64,000 nucleotides of DNA from an uncultured Lachnospiraceae bacterium (lineage in GTDB: Bacteria > Bacillota > Clostridia > Lachnospirales > Lachnospiraceae). The notes beneath the pieces were generated by a model. It was not told the DNA's origin, searched no databases, and worked only from the letters and a program-made list of their open reading frames with translations. This document shows, one piece after another, positions 44,233 through 52,564 of this stretch. The stretch lies in contig CAJTUC010000016.1 in NCBI GenBank assembly GCA_910579395.1, positions 19,240 through 83,239 on the forward strand, written 5' to 3'. Positions within the stretch are counted from its first letter, which is position 1, and every line of letters begins with the position of its first letter. Both the position numbers and the translations under genes were made by a program.

Positions 44233-45648
44233 CTATACAATCTGCACCTTGATCATATTCGTCGTGCCAGACATCCCAATCGGCACGCCCGATGTGATTA
44301 CGGTCACATCACCTTTTTCCAGCAGCTGCATTTTCTCCGCGGCCGCAATCGCATGATCAAATAAATCAAAAACATCCTTTTCTTCTTTAATCAATATGGG
44401 CGTCACACCCCAGGCCAGATTAATCTGACGGCACACTTTGTCGGAAGTCGCGCAGCCTATGATATCACTCGCCGGTCTGTATCCGGCAATCATCCTCGCG
44501 GACCGCCCGGACTTGGTAACAGTAACGATCGCTTTCGCGTTCAGGTCATACGCCGTCGTACAGGTCGCATGGCAGATTGCATCGGTCACATCAGGATTTC
44601 CTTTTCTGTCATGATTAAAAAATCTTTTCTTATAATCCACATCTTGTTCGGTGCGCTCCGCGATCCGCACCATCGTTTTAACCGCTTCAACCGGATAAGC
44701 ACCCGCCGCGGTTTCCCCGGAAAGCATGATTGCGCTCGTTCCATCGTAAACTGCATTGGCAATATCCGTTGCTTCCGCCCTCGTCGGTCTCGGATTCTTG
44801 ATCATGGACTCCAGCATCTGCGTTGCCGTAATGACCTGTTTTCCTACCTGATACACTTTCTTAATTATCATCTTCTGAATCACAGGCACTTCTTCATAAG
44901 GTATCTCAACCCCCATATCGCCCCTCGCGATCATGATGCCGTCAGAGACTTCGATAATTTCGTCGATATTCTCCACACCCTGTAAATTCTCAATCTTGGA
45001 AATAATCTTAATATCCTCTCCGCCATTCTTATCGAGCAGTCTTCTTAACTGTAAGATATCGTCTTTACACTGTACAAAAGAAGCCGCTATAAAATCCACA
45101 TCCTGCTCGATTCCGAAAAGGATATCCTCTCTGTCTTTATCGCTCAGGTACGGCATGGAAAGGTTCACATCCGGTACGTTGATTCCCTTATTATTGGAAA
45201 CAACGCCGCCGTTGATGACACGGCATATGATATTCGTTTTCTCTACCTTCTCGACTTTCATTTCAATCAGGCCATCATCGATCAGAACTTTCATACCTAC
45301 TTCAAGATCTTCATAAAGCCGCCCGTAGGTAACGGAAACCTTCTCTTCCGTTCCCTCTACTTCCTCGGACGTCAGCGTAAAAAGCTGCCCCTCCTGCAAA
45401 CTTACCTTTCCATTCTTGAACTGTCTTACCCGCACTTCGGGGCCTTTGGTATCCAGCAGGATAGCGACCGGTTTTTTGACCTCCTTACGAAGCTTCTTCA
45501 CCGTATCCATCCTTTTTTTATGTTCCTCATATACGCCATGAGAAAAATTACATCTCGCAACGTTCATGCCCGCCAGCATTAACTGCCGCAGCACTTCCTC
45601 ATTATCCGTTGACGGTCCCAGTGTACATACGATTTTGGTTTTTCTCAA
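44233..45648 (-). CDS. pyk: Pyruvate kinase
   Basis: 471 residues, last step of glycolysis (PEP plus ADP to pyruvate plus ATP). RKTKIVCTLGPSTDNEE opens the protein, NVARCNFSHG binds nucleotide, ISKIENLQGVENIDEI holds the catalytic Lys, IMIARGDMGVEIPYEEVP the metal-binding Glu/Asp region, and LSGETAAGAYPVEAV follows. The C-terminal PEP-utilising domain present in Bacillus Pyk is absent. The start codon is TTG, with AGGAGGG seven bases upstream. It has its own promoter. Confidence 0.96.
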   Translation of the reverse strand: MRKTKIVCTLGPSTDNEEVLRQLMLAGMNVARCNFSHGVYEEHKKRMDTVKKLRKEVKKPVAILLDTKGPEVRVRQFKNGKVSLQEGQLFTLTSEEVEGTEEKVSVTYGRLYEDLEVGMKVLIDDGLIEMKVEKVEKTNIICRVINGGVVSNNKGINVPDVNLSMPYLSDKDREDILFGIEQDVDFIAASFVQCKDDILQLRRLLDKNGGEDIKIISKIENLQGVENIDEIIEVSDGIMIARGDMGVEIPYEEVPVIQKMIIKKVYQVGKQVITATQMLESMIKNPRPTRAEATDIANAVYDGTSAIMLSGETAAGAYPVEAVKTMVRIAERTEQDVDYKKRFFNHDRKGNPDVTDAICHATCTTAYDLNAKAIVTVTKSGRSARMIAGYRPASDIIGCATSDKVCRQINLAWGVTPILIKEEKDVFDLFDHAIAAAEKMQLLEKGDVTVITSGVPIGMSGTTNMIKVQIV

Positions 45649-45723
45649 TTTTTTACCCTCCTGTGATTTTCCGCAATGATTTTATATATTTTCCCATTTC
45701 TATTATGATTCTATACTTTTATT

Positions 45724-45751
45724 ATTGTATCATGAATTAAATAAGGTTCAA
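45724..45751 (-). promoter_or_regulatory. pyk promoter
   Basis: TTGAAC (45746-45751), 16-base spacer, TACAAT (45724-45729) on the minus strand, about 75 bases before the start. Confidence 0.6.
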
Positions 45752-45813
45752 TCCTTTCTAAATCTTTTTACTGATTTTATCTATATCAATGACGAACAAA
45801 TTTTTTTCACGTC

Positions 45814-45846
45814 AAAACCCCCGGCGGTGGAAGCGCCGGAGGCTTT
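45814..45846 (-). terminator. Terminator of the amt-PII gene
   Basis: On the minus strand AAAGCCTCCGGCG pairs with CGCCGGGGGTTTT, a GC-rich stem ending in TTTT, 35 bases after the amt stop. Confidence 0.85.
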
Positions 45847-45881
45847 GTTATATATACTAAGGGATTAAGTGGATAACTGTT

Positions 45882-47627
45882 TTATTCTACATCCTGCAGA
45901 GCGGCGAAATCCTCTTCGCCGGTGCGCACTTTTACAACCTTCATGACATTGTAAACGAAAATCTTTCCGTCTCCGATATGTCCTGTATAAAGCGCTTTCT
46001 TCGCTGCAGCAATGACCGTATCGACCGGAATTTTGCTGACAATGACCTCAACCTTAACTTTCGGAAGTAAGGTTGCATCGATTTCGACGCCGCGGTATAC
46101 ATCGCCGGCGCCTTTCTGGACACCGCATCCCATGACCTGTGTCACTGTCATCCCGGTTACGCCCAAATCGTTCATTGCCTTCTTCAAATGATCGTATCTG
46201 GACAGTTTTGCGATCACAACAACTTTATACATACCCGCTCCGGCCGCCGGATATTCCGCAATGACCGGAACTGCCGCATCTTTCTGTACACTGGAAGCTT
46301 CTTCATAATCATCCGTGCCAAGGCTTGTATTTTCATTAACATCCATTGTCATCGTATTGGAAATATCCATAATGCTGAATCCCGAATATGCGGAAGCCAG
46401 ACCGTGCTCGCAGGAATCCAGACCAACAATTTCCTCTTCTTCGGTAACACGAAGGCCTAAAACAGCTTTGATAATGATAAATGTAACTGTAATCGTAACT
46501 GCAGTCCATGCCGCTACCGCTGCAAATCCAACCAACTGCAGACCGAGCTGATTCACCCCGCCGCCGTAGAACAATCCCACGACACTGTCATTTCCGGGCG
46601 CGGATGTCGTTGCGAAAAGACCGACTGCGATCGTACCCCATATACCGTTCAGACAGTGTACCGCTACTGCACCTACCGGATCGTCGATATGCAGCTTATA
46701 ATCCAGGAACCAGACACCGAATACTACTAACAGGCCGGAAACCGCACCGATGATCAACGCGCCCGTTACATCCGTCACGTCACAGGGCGCCGTAATTGCG
46801 ACCAGACCCGCTAAAGACGCATTCAGACACATGGAAACATCCGGCTTTCCATATTTTATCCAGGTAAAGATCATACAAACGACCGTCGCAATTGCCGGCG
46901 CCACCGTAGTCGTTACAAAAACGGAACCGAGCTGTTCTACGCTCGTACATGCCGCACCATTGAATCCGTACCAGCCAAGCCACAGAATGAATACACCAAG
47001 ACATCCAATCGGAAGGTTATGTCCGGGAAAAGCATTGACCTTTGTCTTTCCGTCTTTATCCTTCGTAAACTTACCGATACGCGGACCCAATATTTTAGCG
47101 CCGATCAGTGCGGAAATGCCGCCCACCATATGTATCGCACAGGAACCCGCAAAATCATGAAATCCCATCTGTGCCAGCCAGCCGCCGCCCCAGATCCAGT
47201 GCGCTTCAATCGGATAGATCAAAGCAGAAATCACTGCCGAATAAACACAATAGGATAAGAACTTCGTCCGCTCTGCCATCGCACCGGAAACAATCGTCGC
47301 GGTCGTTGCACAGAAGACAAGATTGAATACAAAATTCGACCAGTCAAAATCTGCATAACCCGTGAAAATATCAAATCCGGGTTTTCCGATCAGTCCGGCC
47401 GCGTCCTCACCAAGTAACAGACTGAAACCGATCAGAATAAAAACTACCGTACCAATGCAGAAATCCATCAGATTCTTCATCAGGATGTTTCCTGCATTTT
47501 TGGCTCTGGTAAAGCCGGTCTCCACCATCGCAAAACCTGCCTGCATCCAGAACACCAGCGCAGCGCCAATCAAAAACCAGACGCCGAACACTTCACCGTT
47601 CACAACACTCAAAATTTCTTCACTCAT
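45882..47627 (-). CDS. amtB: Ammonium transporter fused to a PII signal protein domain
   Basis: 581 residues. Residues about 5-415 are an Amt/Rh channel with eleven helices (FAMVETGFTRAKNAGNI near 32-48; DFAGSCAIHMVGG at 158-170). A linker of about 50 residues leads to a full PII/GlnK domain (466-581: MYKVVVIAKL..., VTGMTVTQVMGCGVQKG, LPKVKVEVIVS, GHIGDGKIFVYNV). In free systems GlnK plugs Amt when nitrogen is plentiful; fusion would make this intramolecular. The T-loop position equal to Tyr-51 is Ile-516, so it cannot be uridylylated. GGAGGAG precedes the start. Expression passes through a hairpin-rich leader. Confidence 0.95.
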   Translation of the reverse strand: MSEEILSVVNGEVFGVWFLIGAALVFWMQAGFAMVETGFTRAKNAGNILMKNLMDFCIGTVVFILIGFSLLLGEDAAGLIGKPGFDIFTGYADFDWSNFVFNLVFCATTATIVSGAMAERTKFLSYCVYSAVISALIYPIEAHWIWGGGWLAQMGFHDFAGSCAIHMVGGISALIGAKILGPRIGKFTKDKDGKTKVNAFPGHNLPIGCLGVFILWLGWYGFNGAACTSVEQLGSVFVTTTVAPAIATVVCMIFTWIKYGKPDVSMCLNASLAGLVAITAPCDVTDVTGALIIGAVSGLLVVFGVWFLDYKLHIDDPVGAVAVHCLNGIWGTIAVGLFATTSAPGNDSVVGLFYGGGVNQLGLQLVGFAAVAAWTAVTITVTFIIIKAVLGLRVTEEEEIVGLDSCEHGLASAYSGFSIMDISNTMTMDVNENTSLGTDDYEEASSVQKDAAVPVIAEYPAAGAGMYKVVVIAKLSRYDHLKKAMNDLGVTGMTVTQVMGCGVQKGAGDVYRGVEIDATLLPKVKVEVIVSKIPVDTVIAAAKKALYTGHIGDGKIFVYNVMKVVKVRTGEEDFAALQDVE

Positions 47628-47644
47628 CGTTACTCCTCCTCACA

Positions 47645-47765
47645 TAAAAAAATGTGGATACAATATACGCCTCTTTTCTAAGCGCCTTTGCTCCACATCT
47701 TTTTACACATATTCTGTTAAGAAAAAAAGTGCCATGAATTTCTTCACAGCACCTTTGCTCTTATG
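47645..47765 (-). promoter_or_regulatory. Structured leader of amt-PII with two terminator-like hairpins
   Basis: Two hairpins each followed by seven T residues lie between the promoter and start codon. The first uses GGTGC/GCACTT arms (47722-47755), the second ATGTGGA/TCCACAT (47652-47658 and 47692-47698). Each is preceded by or contains the same 12-base motif AGCAAAGGYGCT (complement at 47748-47759 and 47681-47692), which can fold into a short stem with a six-base AAAGGY loop. This resembles ANTAR-type antitermination targets (A1, G4 in a hexaloop), but identification is by eye. Confidence 0.65.
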
Positions 47766-47771
47766 AAAAGG

Positions 47772-47800
47772 ATTTTAGCACCGGGGATTTCGGATGTCAA
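47772..47800 (-). promoter_or_regulatory. Promoter of amt-PII
   Basis: Perfect TTGACA (47795-47800), 17-base spacer, TAAAAT (47772-47777) on the minus strand. It gives a leader of about 135 bases before the ATG at 47627. Confidence 0.8.
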
Positions 47801-47837
47801 TACACTTTCTAAAATTTTTCTAAATTCTCTAAATTTT

Positions 47838-48731
47838 TTATTTTTTTGCCGCCGTCTTTTGTTCAAAACGCAAGATTAGCCGCATATACTCCCTTCTATC
47901 CACCTCAACCGTCTCCTGATACACAAATCCCAGCTTTTCACACAGCGTCCGGGACTTTTCATTACCTGTCATGATCAGTGCCTGAAAATCGGTAAATCCA
48001 AGCTCTTCTTTTCCATAGGCAAGAATCGCCTGACAGACTTCACAGGCATAGCCCTGCCGCTGCCAGGGTACGCCGATCACGAAGCCAAGTTCCGGTATAT
48101 CATATCCTTCCCGCCAGTTGATGCCCGCCCTGCCAATTACTTTTCCGTCGGTTTTCTCCAGAACCGTCCACATGCCATATCCGTAGAAACGGTAGATATT
48201 TTTGATATAATCCTGAATATAAGCTGTTTCCGCCTGCTTATCCGCATAGAGACCTTCCATATATTCCGTAATGGATGGCTCCTGATAGATTTCATAAAAA
48301 CTATCGACATCATCAATAGTAGTTTCTCTTATGATACATCTATCTGTTGTTAAGATTGTCCATGGCTGACCAGTCAGCCGCAAATATGCCAGTTCCAGCG
48401 ATTCCAGTTCAATTTCCGCAATCCGCTCTATGGCATACTCCGCCAGCATAAAATTTTCTTCCCGGTTTCCTTCATGCAGATAAATAATGACCGGCAGCTT
48501 TTTCTCCCACAGACGTTTCTGCCACAGCGCATTATCCGTAATATACAGCGTTCCCGCGGAACCGTTCTCATTCGCCTGAACTGTACTTCCTTCATTCAGG
48601 ATAACGCTCGCATCGCTGTCCGCCCCCATCACACATGCTTCCACATGCTTCTCTTCCAGTTCCCGCAGGAGTGCCGTCATGTCCTTAATAATCTCTTCTT
48701 TTCCCCAAATAAATACGACCCTTTTTAACAT
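47838..48731 (-). CDS. GNAT acetyltransferase with an extra N-terminal domain
   Basis: 297 residues. The C-terminal half (about 124-290) is a RimJ/RimL-type GNAT domain: TDRCIIRETTIDDVDSFYEI, GRAGINWREGYDIPELGFVI and the acetyl-CoA motif VPWQRQGYACEV (221-232). The first about 115 residues, with MLKRVVFIWGKEEIIKDMT, LYITDNALWQKRLWEKKLPV and YLHEGNREENF, have the rhythm of a Rossmann-like HAD-type domain without the HAD catalytic motif. Substrate unknown. GAGGG lies about 13 bases upstream. The AT-rich end runs into the amt promoter. Confidence 0.82.
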   Translation of the reverse strand: MLKRVVFIWGKEEIIKDMTALLRELEEKHVEACVMGADSDASVILNEGSTVQANENGSAGTLYITDNALWQKRLWEKKLPVIIYLHEGNREENFMLAEYAIERIAEIELESLELAYLRLTGQPWTILTTDRCIIRETTIDDVDSFYEIYQEPSITEYMEGLYADKQAETAYIQDYIKNIYRFYGYGMWTVLEKTDGKVIGRAGINWREGYDIPELGFVIGVPWQRQGYACEVCQAILAYGKEELGFTDFQALIMTGNEKSRTLCEKLGFVYQETVEVDRREYMRLILRFEQKTAAKK

Positions 48732-48749
48732 CTCTTATGAATATCCCTC

Positions 48750-48778
48750 TTTACCTTCTTTCGATTATCCTCTATTAT
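48750..48778 (+). promoter_or_regulatory. Promoter of the cyclophilin gene
   Basis: TTTACC (48750-48755), 17-base spacer, TATTAT (48773-48778), about 30 bases before the start. Confidence 0.5.
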
Positions 48779-48810
48779 TATATTAAAAAATCAGAAAGGA
48801 ATCAAAAAAA

Positions 48811-49332
48811 ATGGCACAAAATCCAATTGTTACTTTTACCATGAAGGACGGAGATGTGATCAAGGCCGAATTATATCCCGAAATCGCACCGACATCCGTC
48901 AACAACTTTATCAGTCTGATTCAGAAAAATTTCTACGACGGATTGATTTTTCACAGAGTTATCAAAGGATTTATGATACAGGGCGGAGACCCGGAGGGAA
49001 CCGGCATGGGCGGCCCAGGCTATTCTATCCGCGGCGAGTTCGCGCAGAACGGTTTCCCCAATGATTTGAAGCATACCGAAGGCGTGCTTTCCATGGCAAG
49101 AAGCATGCATCCCGATTCGGCCGGAAGTCAGTTCTTCCTCATGCACAAGACAAGTCCCCATCTGGACGGCGCTTATGCGGCATTTGGAAAAGTAACCGAA
49201 GGTATGGATGTTGTGAACAGGATTGCCGAGACGGCCACCGATTATAACGACAGACCGCTGGAAGACCAGGTGATGGAGACTGTTACCGTTGAAACTTTTG
49301 GCATGGAATATCCGGAACCTGAGAAACTTTAA
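48811..49332 (+). CDS. ppiB: Cyclophilin-type peptidyl-prolyl isomerase
   Basis: 173 residues, cytoplasmic (no signal peptide). The catalytic FHRVIKGFMIQGGDPEGTGM starts with Phe-His-Arg near 50, and the core continues with GVLSMARSMHPDSAGSQFFL. It speeds cis-trans isomerisation of prolyl bonds. AAAGGA precedes the start. Divergent from the GNAT gene. Its transcript runs toward a second promoter at 49354. Confidence 0.95.
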   Translation: MAQNPIVTFTMKDGDVIKAELYPEIAPTSVNNFISLIQKNFYDGLIFHRVIKGFMIQGGDPEGTGMGGPGYSIRGEFAQNGFPNDLKHTEGVLSMARSMHPDSAGSQFFLMHKTSPHLDGAYAAFGKVTEGMDVVNRIAETATDYNDRPLEDQVMETVTVETFGMEYPEPEKL

Positions 49333-49353
49333 TAATTTCTCAAAAAATTTTAT

Positions 49354-49382
49354 TTGGTACTGTTTAGTACGGTCTTTATAAA
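49354..49382 (+). promoter_or_regulatory. Possible promoter of a small RNA after ppiB
   Basis: TTGGTA (49354-49359), 17-base spacer, TATAAA (49377-49382), only 21 bases past the ppiB stop and directed at the hairpin-terminator unit that follows, with no reading frame beneath it. Confidence 0.45.
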
Positions 49383-49388
49383 ATTTGT

Positions 49389-49501
49389 ATTTGCAGACCC
49401 ATTATCTCCTGAATCACCTTGGCAGCAAATGAAATGAGGGATGATAATGGGTTTCTGAAACAAGCACCAAAAACGTCATTGTCCGCAAAGCGGCGTTTTT
49501 T
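49389..49501 (+). ncRNA. Candidate structured small RNA of about 110 nt
   Basis: A 10-bp perfect stem ACCCATTATC/GATAATGGGT (49397-49406, 49443-49452) encloses about 36 bases, followed 16 bases later by an intrinsic terminator: AAAAACG and CGTTTTTT arms with an inner CCGC/GCGG stem (49469-49501). A promoter is placed directly upstream. No known family (6S, SRP, riboswitch) was recognised. It could instead be the ppiB 3' end with an internal fold. Confidence 0.45.
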
Positions 49502-49557
49502 CTGTCACATTTTACTCCGCCTCATCCGTCCTGTCCATCCGGATTTCATCATACTTC

Positions 49558-50139
49558 CTAATCTCCTATATCCGTATGTCCCTGCTCAAATTCCCACTGA
49601 AGCCCATATCTATCAATAAAGTAAAAATATTTTGTATTTCCCAAAATATCTGCGGCTTTCTGCTTTGTTCCGGGATCACTTTCCTTCATCTGATCAAAGT
49701 AATAAAAATCTGAAGGCTCTGTTTTGCTGATCTGATACACCTTGTATTCTTCCGTTGTATTAATCAGCGTCACGTCAGGCTGCGCTTTAATATATTCAAA
49801 CGCTCCTTCAATATTAACTATCTTCAGTGCAACATGCCTTGCACCGCTGATATCATTCGCTTTGAAAAAGACCGGCTCTTTTCTTCCCTCGGGATAATGG
49901 TAGCACATTAGCTCAATCGTAAGCTTTGTTCCCGGCACATCCATGAACCCGATGGAAACGTCTCCCTCATCTGCCTCCTTGATAAACCCTCCCGCCTGAA
50001 AAAAACCTTTGTTTTTCCAATGGGGAATATACTGATTCGGAACTGCGCCCAAAATCCTCTCATAATACTTGAATGCCTCCTCCACATCATCCACAAAAAT
50101 ACATACATGCGATAATCCTGTAAAAATCGGTTTTTCCAT
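49558..50139 (-). CDS. VOC family (glyoxalase/dioxygenase-like) protein
   Basis: 193 residues with two beta-alpha-beta-beta-beta modules. GLSHVCIFVDDVEEAFKYYE holds the first metal-ligand His, and LTIELMCYHYPEG and ARHVALKIVNIEGAFEYI mark the second module. QWEFEQGH near the end gives the final Glu ligand. Probable metal-dependent lyase or dioxygenase-fold protein; the substrate is unknown. Short gap of about 110 bases to the LytTR regulator gene. Confidence 0.85.
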   Translation of the reverse strand: MEKPIFTGLSHVCIFVDDVEEAFKYYERILGAVPNQYIPHWKNKGFFQAGGFIKEADEGDVSIGFMDVPGTKLTIELMCYHYPEGRKEPVFFKANDISGARHVALKIVNIEGAFEYIKAQPDVTLINTTEEYKVYQISKTEPSDFYYFDQMKESDPGTKQKAADILGNTKYFYFIDRYGLQWEFEQGHTDIGD

Positions 50140-50253
50140 CTCTCAACTCTCCTTGTCTTTTATTTGCCTTTTATTTCATTATTTCATAATCCTTCATTAT
50201 TTTTCAACAGCATAGGAACCATACGCACTTTTCGCGGCACACTTTACACTAAA

Positions 50254-51003
50254 CTATTCACTTTCTCTGCAATAATAACTGAAATACTGTTCTCTTAAGC
50301 CTTTATAAGTGCCCCTTGGCAGATAAATCTTCATTCCGTTATCCATACAGATTTCTTTTGCGTTCAGGCTGCCAATATATCCCAGATTGACAATAAAGGC
50401 AACCCCAAGTCTTACAAACTCCTGATATTGTGAGAGCTGCTCGTATATCTCTGTCATAGTCATCCTCAGAATACACTGCGTACCATCCGCGAGATACAGG
50501 CATTGCATTTTTCCCTGCGCTTCGCAGTATACAATATCATTTAACGACACCCTGACGAACCTTCCACCAATTCGCAATAATATGTATCTTCTCCGCTCTT
50601 CCTCCATATCTTGAAACAGGCGGTTAAGTACCGAAAACAATTTTTCTTCCGTTACCGGCTTTACCATATATTGCAATGCATTCACATCGAAAGCCTCCAA
50701 TGCGTACTCTTTGGAAGTAGTGAGAAATATGACTTTTCCCTTGAATTCCATATCACGAAGCTCCCTCACCGCTTCAATGCCCAAAGGATAGGAATTGCAT
50801 TCTCTGTCCTGCATATAAATATCCATAAATATCAGATCCGGCATATAGCTTTCCTCTCTGACCAGATAGAGCAGTTCATCTGCATTGTCGAAACACCGAA
50901 TCATAAACTCCGGACCGGGATATTTTTTCTCATAGTCGTTCAATAGTTTTTCTGTTTTCTCTAACTCCGCCGGTTCATCATCACAGAGTGCTATCAGATA
51001 CAT
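50254..51003 (-). CDS. LytTR-family response regulator (AgrA-like)
   Basis: 249 residues. Receiver domain 1-125 with CDDE near 7-10, phospho-acceptor Asp-61 (LIFMDIYMQ) and Lys in MVKPVTEEK. LytTR DNA-binding domain about 145-249 (DIVYCEAQGKMQCLYLADG, FVRLGVAFIVNLGYI). It should be phosphorylated by the sensor encoded directly upstream, whose end overlaps its start by 23 bases. Confidence 0.92.
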   Translation of the reverse strand: MYLIALCDDEPAELEKTEKLLNDYEKKYPGPEFMIRCFDNADELLYLVREESYMPDLIFMDIYMQDRECNSYPLGIEAVRELRDMEFKGKVIFLTTSKEYALEAFDVNALQYMVKPVTEEKLFSVLNRLFQDMEEERRRYILLRIGGRFVRVSLNDIVYCEAQGKMQCLYLADGTQCILRMTMTEIYEQLSQYQEFVRLGVAFIVNLGYIGSLNAKEICMDNGMKIYLPRGTYKGLREQYFSYYCRESE

Positions 51004-52339
51004 CGTTTTTCTCCCTTCTGTCTGGCTGCAGATCTAACGGAATGTTCATGATCAGCCTGAAGACAAACACTCCGTTATCATTTTTAAAATCGTATTCCCC
51101 GTCATACTTTTCCGCTGTTTTGATAATGCTTGAGACTCCAATACCACCTGTAAATTCTGCTTTCGGCTGTCCGTTCTTTAATTCGGTTTCCATTCTGCAG
51201 GTATTGCTGCAAAAGATGATCAGTTTATTTTTTCGTTTTCTGATCATAAAATAAATAAAACATTCCCTCTCATTAGAATGCTTCTTTACTTCCATGCATG
51301 CATAAATCGCATTCTCATAAGCATTGGCAATGATTGCTACCAGATCGATATTTGGTATCGCCAGATTTCTACCGATTTCAATATCAAGCCTGACCTTGAT
51401 CTGCGCATTCCTCGCCTTTCTGGTATACGCTGAAAGGACATTATTGACTGCGGTATTGGCACATATCATCTCCACCATGCCCCGCTCCGTTTCCTTATCG
51501 TACTCCCTGAGGTATTGCAACAGTTCCTCCTTCTGTCCGCGGCGTACATACTCCGCTATGACCGCATTATGATGTCTTATATCATGACGTAACCGTCTTC
51601 CCGATTCCACAGATTCCTCCAGAATCTCCATCTGACGTTCTAAAAGTCTGTGATTCATCTGTATCAGTTGATTTTCTTTCTCGTATTCTTTCTCTATACC
51701 GATATGTAAATAGAAACGATACACGAGAAGCTGCAGAGTGCCTGTCAGAACAAAATTCACAACAATCTGATAAATGCGGTATGGCGTCGCTTCCTTAATC
51801 ATCGGATTTAAGATAAACCCAATTCCAAAAAGAATGCTGATGATCATAACAGCAACGCTGAACTTATCCACCTCCGTCTCCACATAATTACCAAATCCCT
51901 TGATGGAACTTTTCAGTTTTTTTTCTATAAAAAAAGTCATAATCAAAATCAATATGACGCGAGTGATAATATCTGCCCATATATTCCTGTTAAAAAAAAT
52001 AATGGCAGTCTCCAATCCACCAATCAGAAAAACTGCCAGCAGATAAAAAGTCAGCGCCAGCTTATAGATAGACAGATAAATGGAATCCCTGCTTATGATC
52101 ATGGCAAATACCGCAAAACATATATACATCGCGAATGCCACAATCCTCACGCAGCTTTCCCAGTCTACCACATACCAGACAGACGCCAAAATAAGCGCAG
52201 CTGCACTGAATCCCCCATAACAGACGACTGTCTTTTTTCTGTCAAACCGTGATTCACTCATTTCGGAAAACAATAAGATCACTCCGGCAAGGCTTATCGC
52301 AAACCGAATAAATGCTATATATATAGGACCGCCTAACAT
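50981..52339 (-). CDS. GHKL-family sensor histidine kinase (AgrC-like)
   Basis: 452 residues. The N-terminal half has about six membrane helices (to about 212), then a coiled coil (218-248) and the phospho-acceptor RRLRHDIRHHNAVI (His-252). The GHKL ATPase domain has NAYENAIYA, then ELKNGQPKAEFTGGIGVSS. This layout is that of AgrC/ComD/VirS peptide-sensing kinases. No agrB or agrD-type peptide gene is visible nearby, so the ligand is unknown. GGGAGAG precedes the start. Confidence 0.92.
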   Translation of the reverse strand: MLGGPIYIAFIRFAISLAGVILLFSEMSESRFDRKKTVVCYGGFSAAALILASVWYVVDWESCVRIVAFAMYICFAVFAMIISRDSIYLSIYKLALTFYLLAVFLIGGLETAIIFFNRNIWADIITRVILILIMTFFIEKKLKSSIKGFGNYVETEVDKFSVAVMIISILFGIGFILNPMIKEATPYRIYQIVVNFVLTGTLQLLVYRFYLHIGIEKEYEKENQLIQMNHRLLERQMEILEESVESGRRLRHDIRHHNAVIAEYVRRGQKEELLQYLREYDKETERGMVEMICANTAVNNVLSAYTRKARNAQIKVRLDIEIGRNLAIPNIDLVAIIANAYENAIYACMEVKKHSNERECFIYFMIRKRKNKLIIFCSNTCRMETELKNGQPKAEFTGGIGVSSIIKTAEKYDGEYDFKNDNGVFVFRLIMNIPLDLQPDRREKNDVSDSTL

Positions 52340-52492
52340 ACGAATTATCTCTCCCTTTTGTATGCCACTCTATTCATAACATTATTCTATAATATTTCTC
52401 AATTTAAAAAAGCATTCTGCAGCAATTGTTACCTGACGTTTATCTTCGCGTTTATTTTCGCTATAAAAAAAACTATTTGGCAGGCACTTTTA

Positions 52493-52501
52493 TGCTATAC
52501 T
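52493..52501 (+). promoter_or_regulatory. Extended -10 promoter of the OmpR-type regulator gene
   Basis: TGCTATACT (TATACT at 52496-52501 preceded by TGn) stands about 65 bases before the start at 52565. No clear -35 box at standard spacing. Confidence 0.4.
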
Positions 52502-52564
52502 AGATAAAAAATCAGAGATTTATAATCTGTGCTGACACCAGTATTCGCAGGTTGAGAGAAAGGC

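Noticed and set aside
49389..49501. Known RNA families (6S, small SRP RNA, hammerhead)
   Set aside because: The conserved SRP loop and hammerhead core motifs are absent and the length does not fit 6S; left as an unassigned candidate.
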